21,445 nucleotides of DNA from an uncultured bacterium. Its GTDB lineage: Bacteria > Patescibacteriota > Minisyncoccia > Phycocordibacterales > UBA918. The number at the start of each line of letters is the position of its first letter. Positions within the stretch are counted from its first letter, which is position 1. The notes beneath the pieces were generated by a model. The model was not told the DNA's origin and did not search any database. It saw only the letters and a list, made by a program, of their open reading frames with translations. The translations under genes were made by a program, and so were the position numbers. This document shows positions 7,803-14,970 of the stretch, piece by piece. The stretch lies in NCBI GenBank assembly GCA_913046815.1, contig CAJWTE010000007.1, positions 1-21,445 on the forward strand. Reading direction: 5' to 3'.

Positions 7803-7831
7803 TTTACCTAAAACAACGTATGTGTTATTGA
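7803..7831 (+). promoter_or_regulatory. Possible promoter of the SpeD/ATP-grasp/EamA group
   Basis: TTTACC (7803-7808) and TATTGA (7826-7831) are 17 nt apart, and a TG at 7823-7824 gives an extended -10 arrangement. The predicted start near 7838 is about 3 nt before ATG 7841, matching the spacing seen at grpE. The -10 hexamer itself matches only 3 of 6 consensus positions, so this is tentative. Confidence 0.4.
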
Positions 7832-7840
7832 TAAGCTATT

Positions 7841-8257
7841 ATGTTTAAATTTTTAAAAAGGAAAAAGAAGGTGGCTTTCGGATTACATCTGATGATTGAT
7901 GGTTACGATGCTCCCAAAGCAAATCTCGAGAGCGAAAGTATTCTAAGAAAAATGTTGAATGAAATTCCTCAAGAAATGGGAATGCATCTAATTTCCGAAC
8001 CTGTTGTAGTGAGGGTGGGACCGAATAACAAGAAGGATCCCGGCGGAGTAAGTGGAGTAGTTTTAATAGCAGAGAGTCATTTTAGTGTGCATACGTTTCC
8101 AAACCGGGGATTTGTGACTCTAGACATATACACATGTCAAAATGTACTGAACACGGAAGAATTAATTAGCAAAGTAAAGTCGCATCTTAAGTTTGCAAGA
8201 TGCGAGCACTATCTGATTGAGAGAGGTGTTCGCTATCCAAGCGTGAATACACAGTAA
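7841..8257 (+). CDS. speD: SpeD-family pyruvoyl-dependent decarboxylase
   Basis: The 138-residue protein belongs to the short bacterial/archaeal AdoMet decarboxylase family. These proteins self-cleave at a Glu-Ser bond to create a pyruvoyl cofactor. The site is AES-HFSVHTFP with E78-S79. Compared with Thermotoga maritima AdoMetDC (from memory), S71, S79, H84 and C99 correspond to S55, S63, H68 and C83 with identical spacing, so processing and catalysis look intact. The usual HTWPE is HTFPN (F86, N88), changing residues thought to help hold AdoMet. No speE lies nearby. Some SpeD homologues are known to decarboxylate ornithine or arginine instead, so the substrate is open. The N-terminus is a basic KFLKRKKK extension. 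The next gene starts 2 nt after the stop. Confidence 0.88.
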   Translation: MFKFLKRKKKVAFGLHLMIDGYDAPKANLESESILRKMLNEIPQEMGMHLISEPVVVRVGPNNKKDPGGVSGVVLIAESHFSVHTFPNRGFVTLDIYTCQNVLNTEELISKVKSHLKFARCEHYLIERGVRYPSVNTQ

Positions 8258-8259
8258 CT

Positions 8260-9573
8260 ATGCGTATCCTATTCATCTCAGGGGAATTGATTGGCTCAGC
8301 AGTGGTGCACCAGCTAATTCAAGAAGGGAACGAGGTGAAACTTTATATTGAGCATCCAGACAGAGCAGACTGCTTTGATGGGTTTGTTGAAAAAGTCACT
8401 AACTGGAAAGAAGAGTTGGACTGGGTTGGTAAAGACGGTTTAATTATATTCGACGACATAGTATTCAATGGAGTGCAAAAGACTCTTAGGGAAAAAGGCT
8501 ATAGTGTGATGGGAGGTGATGCTGAAAGTGATAAGTTGGAGGAGGATCGCTATTATTTTCAAGCGTTATTGGAAAGATTCGGTATACCGATATTACCACA
8601 TTTAGCATTTAATAAACCTGAGGATGCTATTAAGTATGTGCAACAAAATAGAGGTCAGTGGGTTGTAAAGCAAAACAGTCATATAGGAATGCTTAACTAT
8701 GTGGGAGAAAGAGATGATGGAGAAGACGTTATAGATGTATTAGAACTGTACAAGGAGAGCAAAATCAGAAATGTTCATCTCCAAAAGAGGGCTCTGGGTA
8801 TAGAAATCGGAGTTGGCCGGTACTTCAACGGTCATGATTGGGTAGGGCCGATAGAGGTGAACATTGAACATAAGCCATTATTTAATGGGGATATTGGTCC
8901 TTTAACAGCAGAGATGGGTACTGTGATGTGGTACTCTGATAACGAAGAAATGAGGCTTTATAAGGAAACACTTGCTAAATTCAAGCCTTATTTGAAAGAG
9001 ATTGCATATAAAGGAGACATAGATATTAATTGTATTGTTAATGAGGATGGTATATGGCCTCTCGAGGCTACAATGAGATTCGGAACGCCAGCAGCAGAGT
9101 TGCAGTGCCATCTTCACAATTCACCTTGGTCTGATTTCCTAAAAGCAATAGCAGATGGAGATGACTTTGAATTGGACTTCAAGAAAGGATATGGCGTTGT
9201 AGTCTCAGTTGGTGTCCCACCATTTCCTTTTGCTCCGGAAGTTTTCAAAGAAAATGATACTGGATTACAAACTAGTAAGGGTATTGGAATTTTTTTTACG
9301 GATGACCTAACTGAAGATGATCGTTCTGGAATTCACTTTGAGGAAGTCTCAAGGAGAATCACTCCAGATGGAAAAGAAAGGTACTACTTAGCTGGAAGGC
9401 ATGGGTACGCTCTTTATGTTACAGGACATGGTGAAACAGTTAGTGAAGCACGCGATAAAGCATACGCTATCCTTAAGAAAATAATTATACCTAAAATGTT
9501 TTACCGAACTGATATTGGTCAGAAATTCATTGATACAGACTTTAAGTTGCTAGCTGACTGGAATGTAATATGA
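8260..9573 (+). CDS. PurD-like ATP-grasp carboxylate-amine ligase
   Basis: This 437-residue protein has the complete architecture of phosphoribosylamine-glycine ligase (PurD). A Rossmann-like pre-ATP-grasp domain (about 1-100) leads to an ATP-grasp with K137 (WVVKQNSH), E182 (GIEIGVG) and GDIGP at 210-214. A metal-binding LEATMRFGTP follows at 268-277, and the PurD-type C-terminal domain ends near 425. Diagnostic PurD features are altered: the N-terminal GGREH signature is replaced by SGELIGSAVVH, and the usual EFNxRFGDPE is EATMRFGTPAAEL. No purine genes are adjacent. ATP-grasp enzymes join a carboxylate to an amine through an acyl phosphate. Placement between a decarboxylase and a transporter suggests a special substrate, though a true GAR synthetase is not excluded. 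It overlaps the next gene by 4 nt. Confidence 0.85.
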   Translation: MRILFISGELIGSAVVHQLIQEGNEVKLYIEHPDRADCFDGFVEKVTNWKEELDWVGKDGLIIFDDIVFNGVQKTLREKGYSVMGGDAESDKLEEDRYYFQALLERFGIPILPHLAFNKPEDAIKYVQQNRGQWVVKQNSHIGMLNYVGERDDGEDVIDVLELYKESKIRNVHLQKRALGIEIGVGRYFNGHDWVGPIEVNIEHKPLFNGDIGPLTAEMGTVMWYSDNEEMRLYKETLAKFKPYLKEIAYKGDIDINCIVNEDGIWPLEATMRFGTPAAELQCHLHNSPWSDFLKAIADGDDFELDFKKGYGVVVSVGVPPFPFAPEVFKENDTGLQTSKGIGIFFTDDLTEDDRSGIHFEEVSRRITPDGKERYYLAGRHGYALYVTGHGETVSEARDKAYAILKKIIIPKMFYRTDIGQKFIDTDFKLLADWNVI

Positions 9574-10490
9574 CATGGTTTCTCTTAGCTCTAGTCGCGC
9601 CCTTTCTGTATGCAATCACAAATCACGTCGATAAGGCTCTACTGAGTAAGTACTTTAAAGAGAGTGGTGTGGGGACTTTAATTCTTTTTTCATCCTTACT
9701 CTCAGTTATTGCAATACCATTTATACTTATCGCTGACTCTTCTGTACTTAGTGTCAGTATGTCAGGAATTTTCTTGCTATGCATAGTAGGTCTTTTGGAT
9801 GTCGCTATTCTTTGGTTTTATCTGATGGCACTACAGGGAGACGAGCCCTCTATTATTATTATATTCTATCAACTAGTGCCCGTTTTTGCTCTTATACTGG
9901 GATATATCATTCTCGGTGAAAGCTTGGCGATTGAGCAGTTGATAGCAATGGCTATTATAATTTTAGGTACAACACTAGTATCGTTTGAATTTGACGACAT
10001 GAATAATATAAAGTTACGGAAGCATACTATTATTTTCATGACTATGGCTGCATTGGCGTGGGCAATTGAGTCAGTGTTATTTAAATTCGTGGCATTAGAT
10101 GAGAATGTTTGGAGATCTTTATTTTGGGAGCATCTCATGCTTGTTTTTATCGGTATGTTTTTGCTTATAGCAATGAGGAAGTACCGCAGTCACTTTATCG
10201 CTGCCATAAAGTATAATTCTACTCCCATATTAAGTTTAAATGTTGCTAACGAGTCCTTGTATATGGTTGGAAACATAACCGTTGCATTTGCAGTAATGCT
10301 TGCTCCAGTGGCACTAGTTTTACTAGCAGAACCTTTCCAAGCATTTTTTGTATTCATACTGGGAGTATTTCTAACTTACTTTTTTCCGCAAATTTACAAT
10401 GAGAAAAGCTCGTGGAGGGACCTGACACAAAAACTGGCTGCCATAATCATTACTGGAGTTGGGACATATCTACTATTGTCAGTGACCTAG
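9570..10490 (+). CDS. EamA/DMT-family membrane transporter
   Basis: The 306-residue protein has about ten hydrophobic helices arranged as two EamA repeats, the plan of drug/metabolite transporters that mostly export small metabolites. The first repeat (about 1-140) closes with LGYIILGESLAIEQLIAMAIIILGTTLV. The second (about 150-306) closes with LLAEPFQAFFVFILGVFLTYFF and a final IIITGVGTYLLL helix. The start ATG overlaps the upstream TGA by 4 nt, so translation is coupled to the ATP-grasp ligase. This links the transporter to the amine-ligase pathway as its likely exporter or importer. The substrate cannot be read from the sequence. Confidence 0.88.
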   Translation: MTWFLLALVAPFLYAITNHVDKALLSKYFKESGVGTLILFSSLLSVIAIPFILIADSSVLSVSMSGIFLLCIVGLLDVAILWFYLMALQGDEPSIIIIFYQLVPVFALILGYIILGESLAIEQLIAMAIIILGTTLVSFEFDDMNNIKLRKHTIIFMTMAALAWAIESVLFKFVALDENVWRSLFWEHLMLVFIGMFLLIAMRKYRSHFIAAIKYNSTPILSLNVANESLYMVGNITVAFAVMLAPVALVLLAEPFQAFFVFILGVFLTYFFPQIYNEKSSWRDLTQKLAAIIITGVGTYLLLSVT

Positions 10491-10550
10491 GTATGCACTC
10501 TTTATATTTGCAAACAACTTGACATTTGCTAACCTCATAAGTAGAGCTAC

Positions 10551-10919
10551 ATGAAAAATTTAATTAAAAACAATATTTTATTGTTTACAATACTGCCGAT
10601 ATTGATTTTATCAATTGCCGCTTCATATTTGAGATTCATGGTGTTATATGACTATTTAGTCACCTACGAAGGACCGTGTGACCCAGAAGTTGAAGTTTGT
10701 TTTGAATATTGTGAAACAGAGGAATGTGATGATCCTTTTTACTATAGCTGGATAGAGAGAGAAGCTAGCGAACTAATTGCAATTTGCGGTGAACTAGATA
10801 TCTTGTCTTGCGATGCGTCTCAAGAGTGTCAAATATCGGACAAGACATGCTCTATCTCTTTTTGCAATTCTACTGTTGACACTAATTGCGAAGACACTGG
10901 TAACAACCCTGCACTATGA
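10551..10919 (+). CDS. Cysteine-rich membrane-anchored small protein, function unknown
   Basis: The 122-residue protein has one N-terminal hydrophobic segment (about 9-33), preceded by KNLIKNN, which suggests a signal anchor with the rest outside the cytoplasm. The exported part is acidic and holds ten cysteines (43, 50, 54, 59, 79, 87, 93, 100, 105, 113), enough for five disulfides. Segments such as EGPCDPEVEVCFEYCETEEC and CSISFC recall, from memory, small Cys-rich proteins that recur in Parcubacteria genomes; this was not checked. The stop overlaps the histidine kinase start by 4 nt (ATGA), tying the two together. A TTGACA at 10519-10524 lies upstream but no well-spaced -10 is seen. No function is known to me. 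Confidence 0.8.
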   Translation: MKNLIKNNILLFTILPILILSIAASYLRFMVLYDYLVTYEGPCDPEVEVCFEYCETEECDDPFYYSWIEREASELIAICGELDILSCDASQECQISDKTCSISFCNSTVDTNCEDTGNNPAL

Positions 10920-12589
10920 TTTGCTATTTGTTTGATGCACCTTCATATTTCTTTTTTACCCCTGATATACCTCCACTTTTGTACTATTCTCATATCCCTA
11001 CTAGTATCTTAGCGCTTTTAGTTGGTATAGTTGTTTTCCTAAATGGACCTAGAAAGTTACTCAATCAACTTTTGTTCTTAATTAGCATACTTTTTTCTTG
11101 GTGGACACTTTCAAGTTTGATTGCTTGGACAAACATCAGAGGCGACTTTTTATCTTTTATTTGGCCATGGTTTGGTATATCAGCTGCGTTGATTTCAATA
11201 ACGTGTGTTTACTTTATTTATGTTTTCTTGGATGGGAAAGATGTGTCATTTAGAAAAAAAGTGGTATTCATTACATTGTTATTGCCCGTTATACTATTTG
11301 GACATACGGACTTAAGTATTGCAGGATTCAATCTCACAAACTGTGACGCTTTTGATTATGAGGGTTTGCTATATAAAATGTATTATACAGGCCTTGGTTT
11401 TTTGGCGATGGGTTGGATTTTTGTTTTGTTGATGAAGAGATACATTGTGGCTAGTAAACAAGTACGGAGACAAATTTTATTCATGGGTATTGGTTTGGAG
11501 TTTTTCCTACTTTCATTCATATCAATCACATTTATAATCACATATCTTACAGGACTGAGTCTTTTGCAGGACTCCAGATTAGAAATGTATGGCTTATTTG
11601 GGATGACAGTGTTCATGGTGATGATGGGGATTTTAATTGTAAGATTCAAAGCTTTTAATGTAGCGGCACACGCTTCGCAGGCTTTGGTGCTTGCCCTTAT
11701 ATTGCTCGTTGCTTCACAGTACACATTTGACCAATCTAGAACAGCAGTTGTGTTAACTTCCATCACTTTAGTACTCACATCTATAGCAGGCTTAATCATT
11801 GTAAAAAGTGTCAAAAAAGAGATCGAGCAGAGAAAAGAAATTGAAGGATTGGTAACTAAGTTAAACAGGGCTAACAAACGACTCAAGGTACTTGATAAGT
11901 TGAAATCTGAATTTGTGTCTATTGCATCCCATCAGCTCCGTAGTCCTCTTACATCGATTCGTGGATATGCTTCTATGCTGCTTGAAGGATCATTTGGCAA
12001 AGTGCCTAAGAAAGCTGAGGAAGCAATAGAGCGTATTTCCGAATCAACTCGACTTATGACAATGTCTGTTGAAGACTATCTGAATGTTTCTCGTATACAA
12101 GCCGGAAACATGAAGTATGAAATTAGTAGCTTTAATGTGGCGAACATGGCTGAAAAGATAGTGGACGACTTGCGTAGAGAAGCTGTACGCGAGGGATTGG
12201 CACTTTCATTTGAAAATAAGCTCCAGAACCTAGATGGTACAGTAAAAGCTGATGAGGGAAAGACAAGCCAAATACTGCATAACTTAGTTGATAATGCTAT
12301 GAAGTATACGGAGAAAGGAAATATTAAAGTTGTGGTTACTGGCGCAATGAGACCTAAGGGAGTAAAGGTGTCAGTAGTTGATACAGGTATAGGTATGGAT
12401 CCAGAGGAAATCGAGAACTTGTTTGAAAAGTTTGAACGAGCGGAACAAGCTAACTCAGTCAATGTCAGTGGTACCGGACTTGGCCTGTATATAGCGCGCA
12501 AAATGTCGCAAGACATGGGTGGTGATATCAAGGCTGCCTCAGAAGGGGAAGGCAAAGGTTCAACATTTACATTGTTACTTCCTGTGTAA
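10916..12589 (+). CDS. Membrane sensor histidine kinase
   Basis: The 557-residue protein has an N-terminal membrane region with eight or nine hydrophobic helices (about 27-293), like multi-TM sensor kinases. A short charged linker (about 295-330) leads to a HisKA domain with the phospho-accepting H339 in SIASHQLRSPLTS. The HATPase_c domain shows an N-box with N456 and N460 (HNLVDNAMKYT), a G1 box VVDTGIGMD, an F-box LFEKFER and a G2 box GTGLGLYIARKM. All catalytic elements look intact. The sensor region has few soluble residues, so it may sense a membrane or partner signal. No response regulator is present in the window. Start overlaps the Cys-rich gene by 4 nt, suggesting that protein is its partner. 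Confidence 0.93.
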   Translation: MICYLFDAPSYFFFTPDIPPLLYYSHIPTSILALLVGIVVFLNGPRKLLNQLLFLISILFSWWTLSSLIAWTNIRGDFLSFIWPWFGISAALISITCVYFIYVFLDGKDVSFRKKVVFITLLLPVILFGHTDLSIAGFNLTNCDAFDYEGLLYKMYYTGLGFLAMGWIFVLLMKRYIVASKQVRRQILFMGIGLEFFLLSFISITFIITYLTGLSLLQDSRLEMYGLFGMTVFMVMMGILIVRFKAFNVAAHASQALVLALILLVASQYTFDQSRTAVVLTSITLVLTSIAGLIIVKSVKKEIEQRKEIEGLVTKLNRANKRLKVLDKLKSEFVSIASHQLRSPLTSIRGYASMLLEGSFGKVPKKAEEAIERISESTRLMTMSVEDYLNVSRIQAGNMKYEISSFNVANMAEKIVDDLRREAVREGLALSFENKLQNLDGTVKADEGKTSQILHNLVDNAMKYTEKGNIKVVVTGAMRPKGVKVSVVDTGIGMDPEEIENLFEKFERAEQANSVNVSGTGLGLYIARKMSQDMGGDIKAASEGEGKGSTFTLLLPV

Positions 12590-12624
12590 GGTTTTTCAAA
12601 AGGTCATTAGTTTTATAGTGTTCT

Positions 12625-12634
12625 GTCCCGGGAC
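12625..12634. promoter_or_regulatory. GC-rich perfect palindrome upstream of trpS
   Basis: GTCCCGGGAC is a perfect 10-bp palindrome in an otherwise AT-rich gap. It lies 13 nt upstream of a TATATT -10-like box, overlapping where a -35 would sit. It could be a regulator binding site. As RNA it would form only a short stem with no room for a loop, so a terminator is unlikely. Confidence 0.25.
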
Positions 12635-12647
12635 TAGTAAAAAAGAC

Positions 12648-12653
12648 TATATT
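12648..12653 (+). promoter_or_regulatory. Possible -10 box of trpS
   Basis: TATATT (5 of 6 consensus) ends 15 nt before the trpS ATG, which would give a leader of about 9 nt. No recognisable -35 is found at 16-18 nt. The 79-nt gap after the histidine kinase gene is a natural place for a promoter. Confidence 0.35.
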
Positions 12654-12668
12654 TGTTAGTATTTGAGG

Positions 12669-13613
12669 ATGAAAAAACAGCGACTTTTTACAGGACTACA
12701 GCCTTCAGGTAACCTACATATTGGAAACTACTTCGGTGTATTGCAGCCATTTCTTAATCTATACCCAAAATACGATAGTTTTCTGATGGTAGCGGATTAT
12801 CACTCTTTAACATCGTCCCATGATTCGCAATCATTGCGAGAAAACACCCTCAATATAGTACGTGACTACTTAGCGGTAGGTGTGGATCCTGAAGAGGTTA
12901 CTATCTTTAGACAGTCAGATAATCCCGATCATACCGAACTTGCCTGGATACTCAACTGTATGGTGACAGTACCATTTCTTCAGCAGGGGCACGCGTACAA
13001 AGATAAAGTGGCAAAAGGAATGGAGCCGAATGCGGGACTATTTACTTATCCAATGCTGCAGGCAGCAGATATAGCTTTGTATGACACAGATGTAGTGCCA
13101 GTAGGAGAAGACCAGAGACAACACCTTGAGTATACCAGGGAGGCCGTCAGTAAGTTCAACCGTACTTACGGTGAGATTATTAAGAAGCCAGAAACTATAA
13201 TTATGGGGGCGGTTGGTGTTGTTCCAGGCACTGATGGTCAAAAAATGAGTAAAAGCTACAAAAACACCGTACCTCTATTTGGTTCAAAGGAAGAAATCGA
13301 GGAATCAGTTATGCGTATAATAACGGACTCGGAAGGAGATATTCCTGAAACTGTACTGGCCCTGCACAAACTATTTAAGCCAGAAGGTGAGTTGACAGAT
13401 TTGTACGAAAGTAACAAAGGCCGTTACGGTGATCTCAAGAAAGCTTTGGCTCATGATATTAACTCATTCATCGAGCCTATGAGGGAGAAGAAGAAAAGTA
13501 TAACTGATGCCGATATAGTGGATGTTTTAGAGAAAGGGGCGCAAAAGGCAAAGGAAGTGTCTAGTCAGACAATGAGTCAGGTACGAAGTGCTATTGGTTT
13601 AAACCTTATTTAA
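12669..13613 (+). CDS. trpS: Tryptophanyl-tRNA synthetase
   Basis: The 314-residue class I synthetase charges tRNA-Trp. From ATG 12669 it starts MKKQRLFTGLQPSGNLHIGNYFG, with the HIGH-type signature HIGN at 17-20. A TTG start at 12663 would add only two residues and is less likely. The KMSKS loop is at 192-196 (GQKMSKSYKN). Other TrpRS landmarks are VADYHSLT, QAADIALYDTDVVPVGEDQRQHLE and a C-terminal helical anticodon-binding part. Length is in the usual 320-340 range or slightly below. GAGG directly abuts the ATG, too close for a normal Shine-Dalgarno. aspS begins one base after the stop. Confidence 0.96.
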   Translation: MKKQRLFTGLQPSGNLHIGNYFGVLQPFLNLYPKYDSFLMVADYHSLTSSHDSQSLRENTLNIVRDYLAVGVDPEEVTIFRQSDNPDHTELAWILNCMVTVPFLQQGHAYKDKVAKGMEPNAGLFTYPMLQAADIALYDTDVVPVGEDQRQHLEYTREAVSKFNRTYGEIIKKPETIIMGAVGVVPGTDGQKMSKSYKNTVPLFGSKEEIEESVMRIITDSEGDIPETVLALHKLFKPEGELTDLYESNKGRYGDLKKALAHDINSFIEPMREKKKSITDADIVDVLEKGAQKAKEVSSQTMSQVRSAIGLNLI

Positions 13614-13614
13614 T

Positions 13615-14970
13615 ATGAAGAGAGTTTTAACAAGAGACTTAAGGTCACACATAGACAGTGAAGTCATTGTATCTGGCGTCGTAAAAGTTGTTCGAAATCA
13701 AAGCAAGGTTGCATTCTTAGATGTTGAAGATAGGAGTGGACTAATACAATGTGTGGTTTTTGGAAAACCTGCGATAAAAACTCAGTGCGAGGAGATAAAG
13801 GAAGAGACCTCTGTTAAAATCACAGGTATAGTGAAGAAGAGAGAAGACGGGCAATTGAACAGTAAGGTGGAGAATGGTGATCTTGAAATGGAAATTACTT
13901 CTGTTCTAATTCTAAATCCTTCTATACCACTCCCGTTTGAATTAAATGGAGAAATAGGCTTAGAAACAAACCTAGACAATAGGCCGCTAACCTTGCGACG
14001 GAATAGAGAGAGGGCTATTTTTAAAGTCCAAAGCCAGATCCTTAAGTCTTACAGAGAATTTCTCGTCAGTAATGATTTTATTGAGTTTCAAGCACCTAAA
14101 GTAGTTGGTGGTGACGCTGAGGGAGGCGCTGAAGTCTTCAAGGTGGATTACTTTAGAGAACATTCAGCAGCTCTTGCAACCAGTCCCCAGTTATATAAAC
14201 AAATAATGGTTGGGGTGTTTGAAAGAGTCTTCGCTGTAGGCCAAACCTTTAGAGCGGAGAAGAGTGCTACTTCGAGACATCTCAGTGAGATAAGTATGCT
14301 TGATCTTGAAATGGGCTTTATAGAGGACCATAAGGATGTAATAAGACTAGTTAGTGATCTGATTCTTTTTATGTCTAAGAATGTAGAGCAAAACTGCAGT
14401 AGAGAGTTAGGTATACTTGAAGCAGAGGCGCCTCTCACCCCTAATGAAATACCTGTCATGACTCTTAAAGAAGTGCAAGAATTGATTAAGAAAGAGACTG
14501 GCGAAGATAAGACAAGCGAGCCAGATCTGGAACCAGAAGACGAGAGATTTATCTGTGAATATGCACATAAAAACCTGCAGTCAGATTGGATATTTGTGAC
14601 TCATTTTCCCGTAAGTAAAAGACCATTTTACACAGCAACCGATCCTGAGAATACCGATTTAACTTTGAGCTTTGATCTATTGTTTAGGGGGTTAGAAATG
14701 TGCTCTGGAGGAATGCGCGTCCATGACAAACAAGAGCTTCAGGAAAAAATGGAAATGAAGGGTTTGGACCCAGCTAAATTTTCATATTATTTGCAAGCTT
14801 TCGAATATGGAGTGCCTCCGCACGGAGGGATTGGTATGGGATTAGAGAGACTGACCATGAAATTTTGCGGACTGGAGAATGTTCGCGAGGCAACCCTATT
14901 TCCAAGGGATATGAACAGAATTGATACATTACTTTCTAAAGATATACAAAATGAAGCTAACAACGACTAA
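13615..14970 (+). CDS. aspS: Aspartyl-tRNA synthetase, archaeal/short type
   Basis: The 451-residue class II synthetase has an N-terminal OB-fold anticodon-binding domain (about 1-105; VAFLDVEDRSGLIQCV) and a catalytic core. Motif 2 is FRAEKSATSRHLSEISMLD and motif 3 is GGIGMGLERLTMKFCGLENV followed by REATLFPRD. YLQAFEYGVPPHGG and RPFYTATDPEN match archaeal/eukaryal-type AspRS rather than AsnRS. The length fits because the GAD insertion of the about 590-residue bacterial AspRS is absent. Such enzymes can be discriminating or can also charge tRNA-Asn. The known OB-fold specificity position appears to be K24, neither the Trp nor the His I recall, so specificity is undecided. It overlaps the next gene by 20 nt. 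Confidence 0.87.
   Translation: MKRVLTRDLRSHIDSEVIVSGVVKVVRNQSKVAFLDVEDRSGLIQCVVFGKPAIKTQCEEIKEETSVKITGIVKKREDGQLNSKVENGDLEMEITSVLILNPSIPLPFELNGEIGLETNLDNRPLTLRRNRERAIFKVQSQILKSYREFLVSNDFIEFQAPKVVGGDAEGGAEVFKVDYFREHSAALATSPQLYKQIMVGVFERVFAVGQTFRAEKSATSRHLSEISMLDLEMGFIEDHKDVIRLVSDLILFMSKNVEQNCSRELGILEAEAPLTPNEIPVMTLKEVQELIKKETGEDKTSEPDLEPEDERFICEYAHKNLQSDWIFVTHFPVSKRPFYTATDPENTDLTLSFDLLFRGLEMCSGGMRVHDKQELQEKMEMKGLDPAKFSYYLQAFEYGVPPHGGIGMGLERLTMKFCGLENVREATLFPRDMNRIDTLLSKDIQNEANND

Noticed and set aside
8260..9573. Plain annotation as purine-pathway purD
   Set aside because: The fold matches, but the N-terminal signature is missing and no purine gene is adjacent, so only a PurD-like ligase is claimed.
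10519..10550. TTGACA promoter for the Cys-rich gene
   Set aside because: The -35 is perfect, but at 16-18 nt only TAGAGC-like hexamers occur, ending 3 nt before the ATG. CATAAG has the right distance to the ATG but a spacer of 11 nt. It is too weak to list as a promoter.
11383..11886. 167-residue minus-strand open frame inside the histidine kinase gene
   Set aside because: It mirrors the membrane region of the kinase and has no promoter, ribosome site or family motif.
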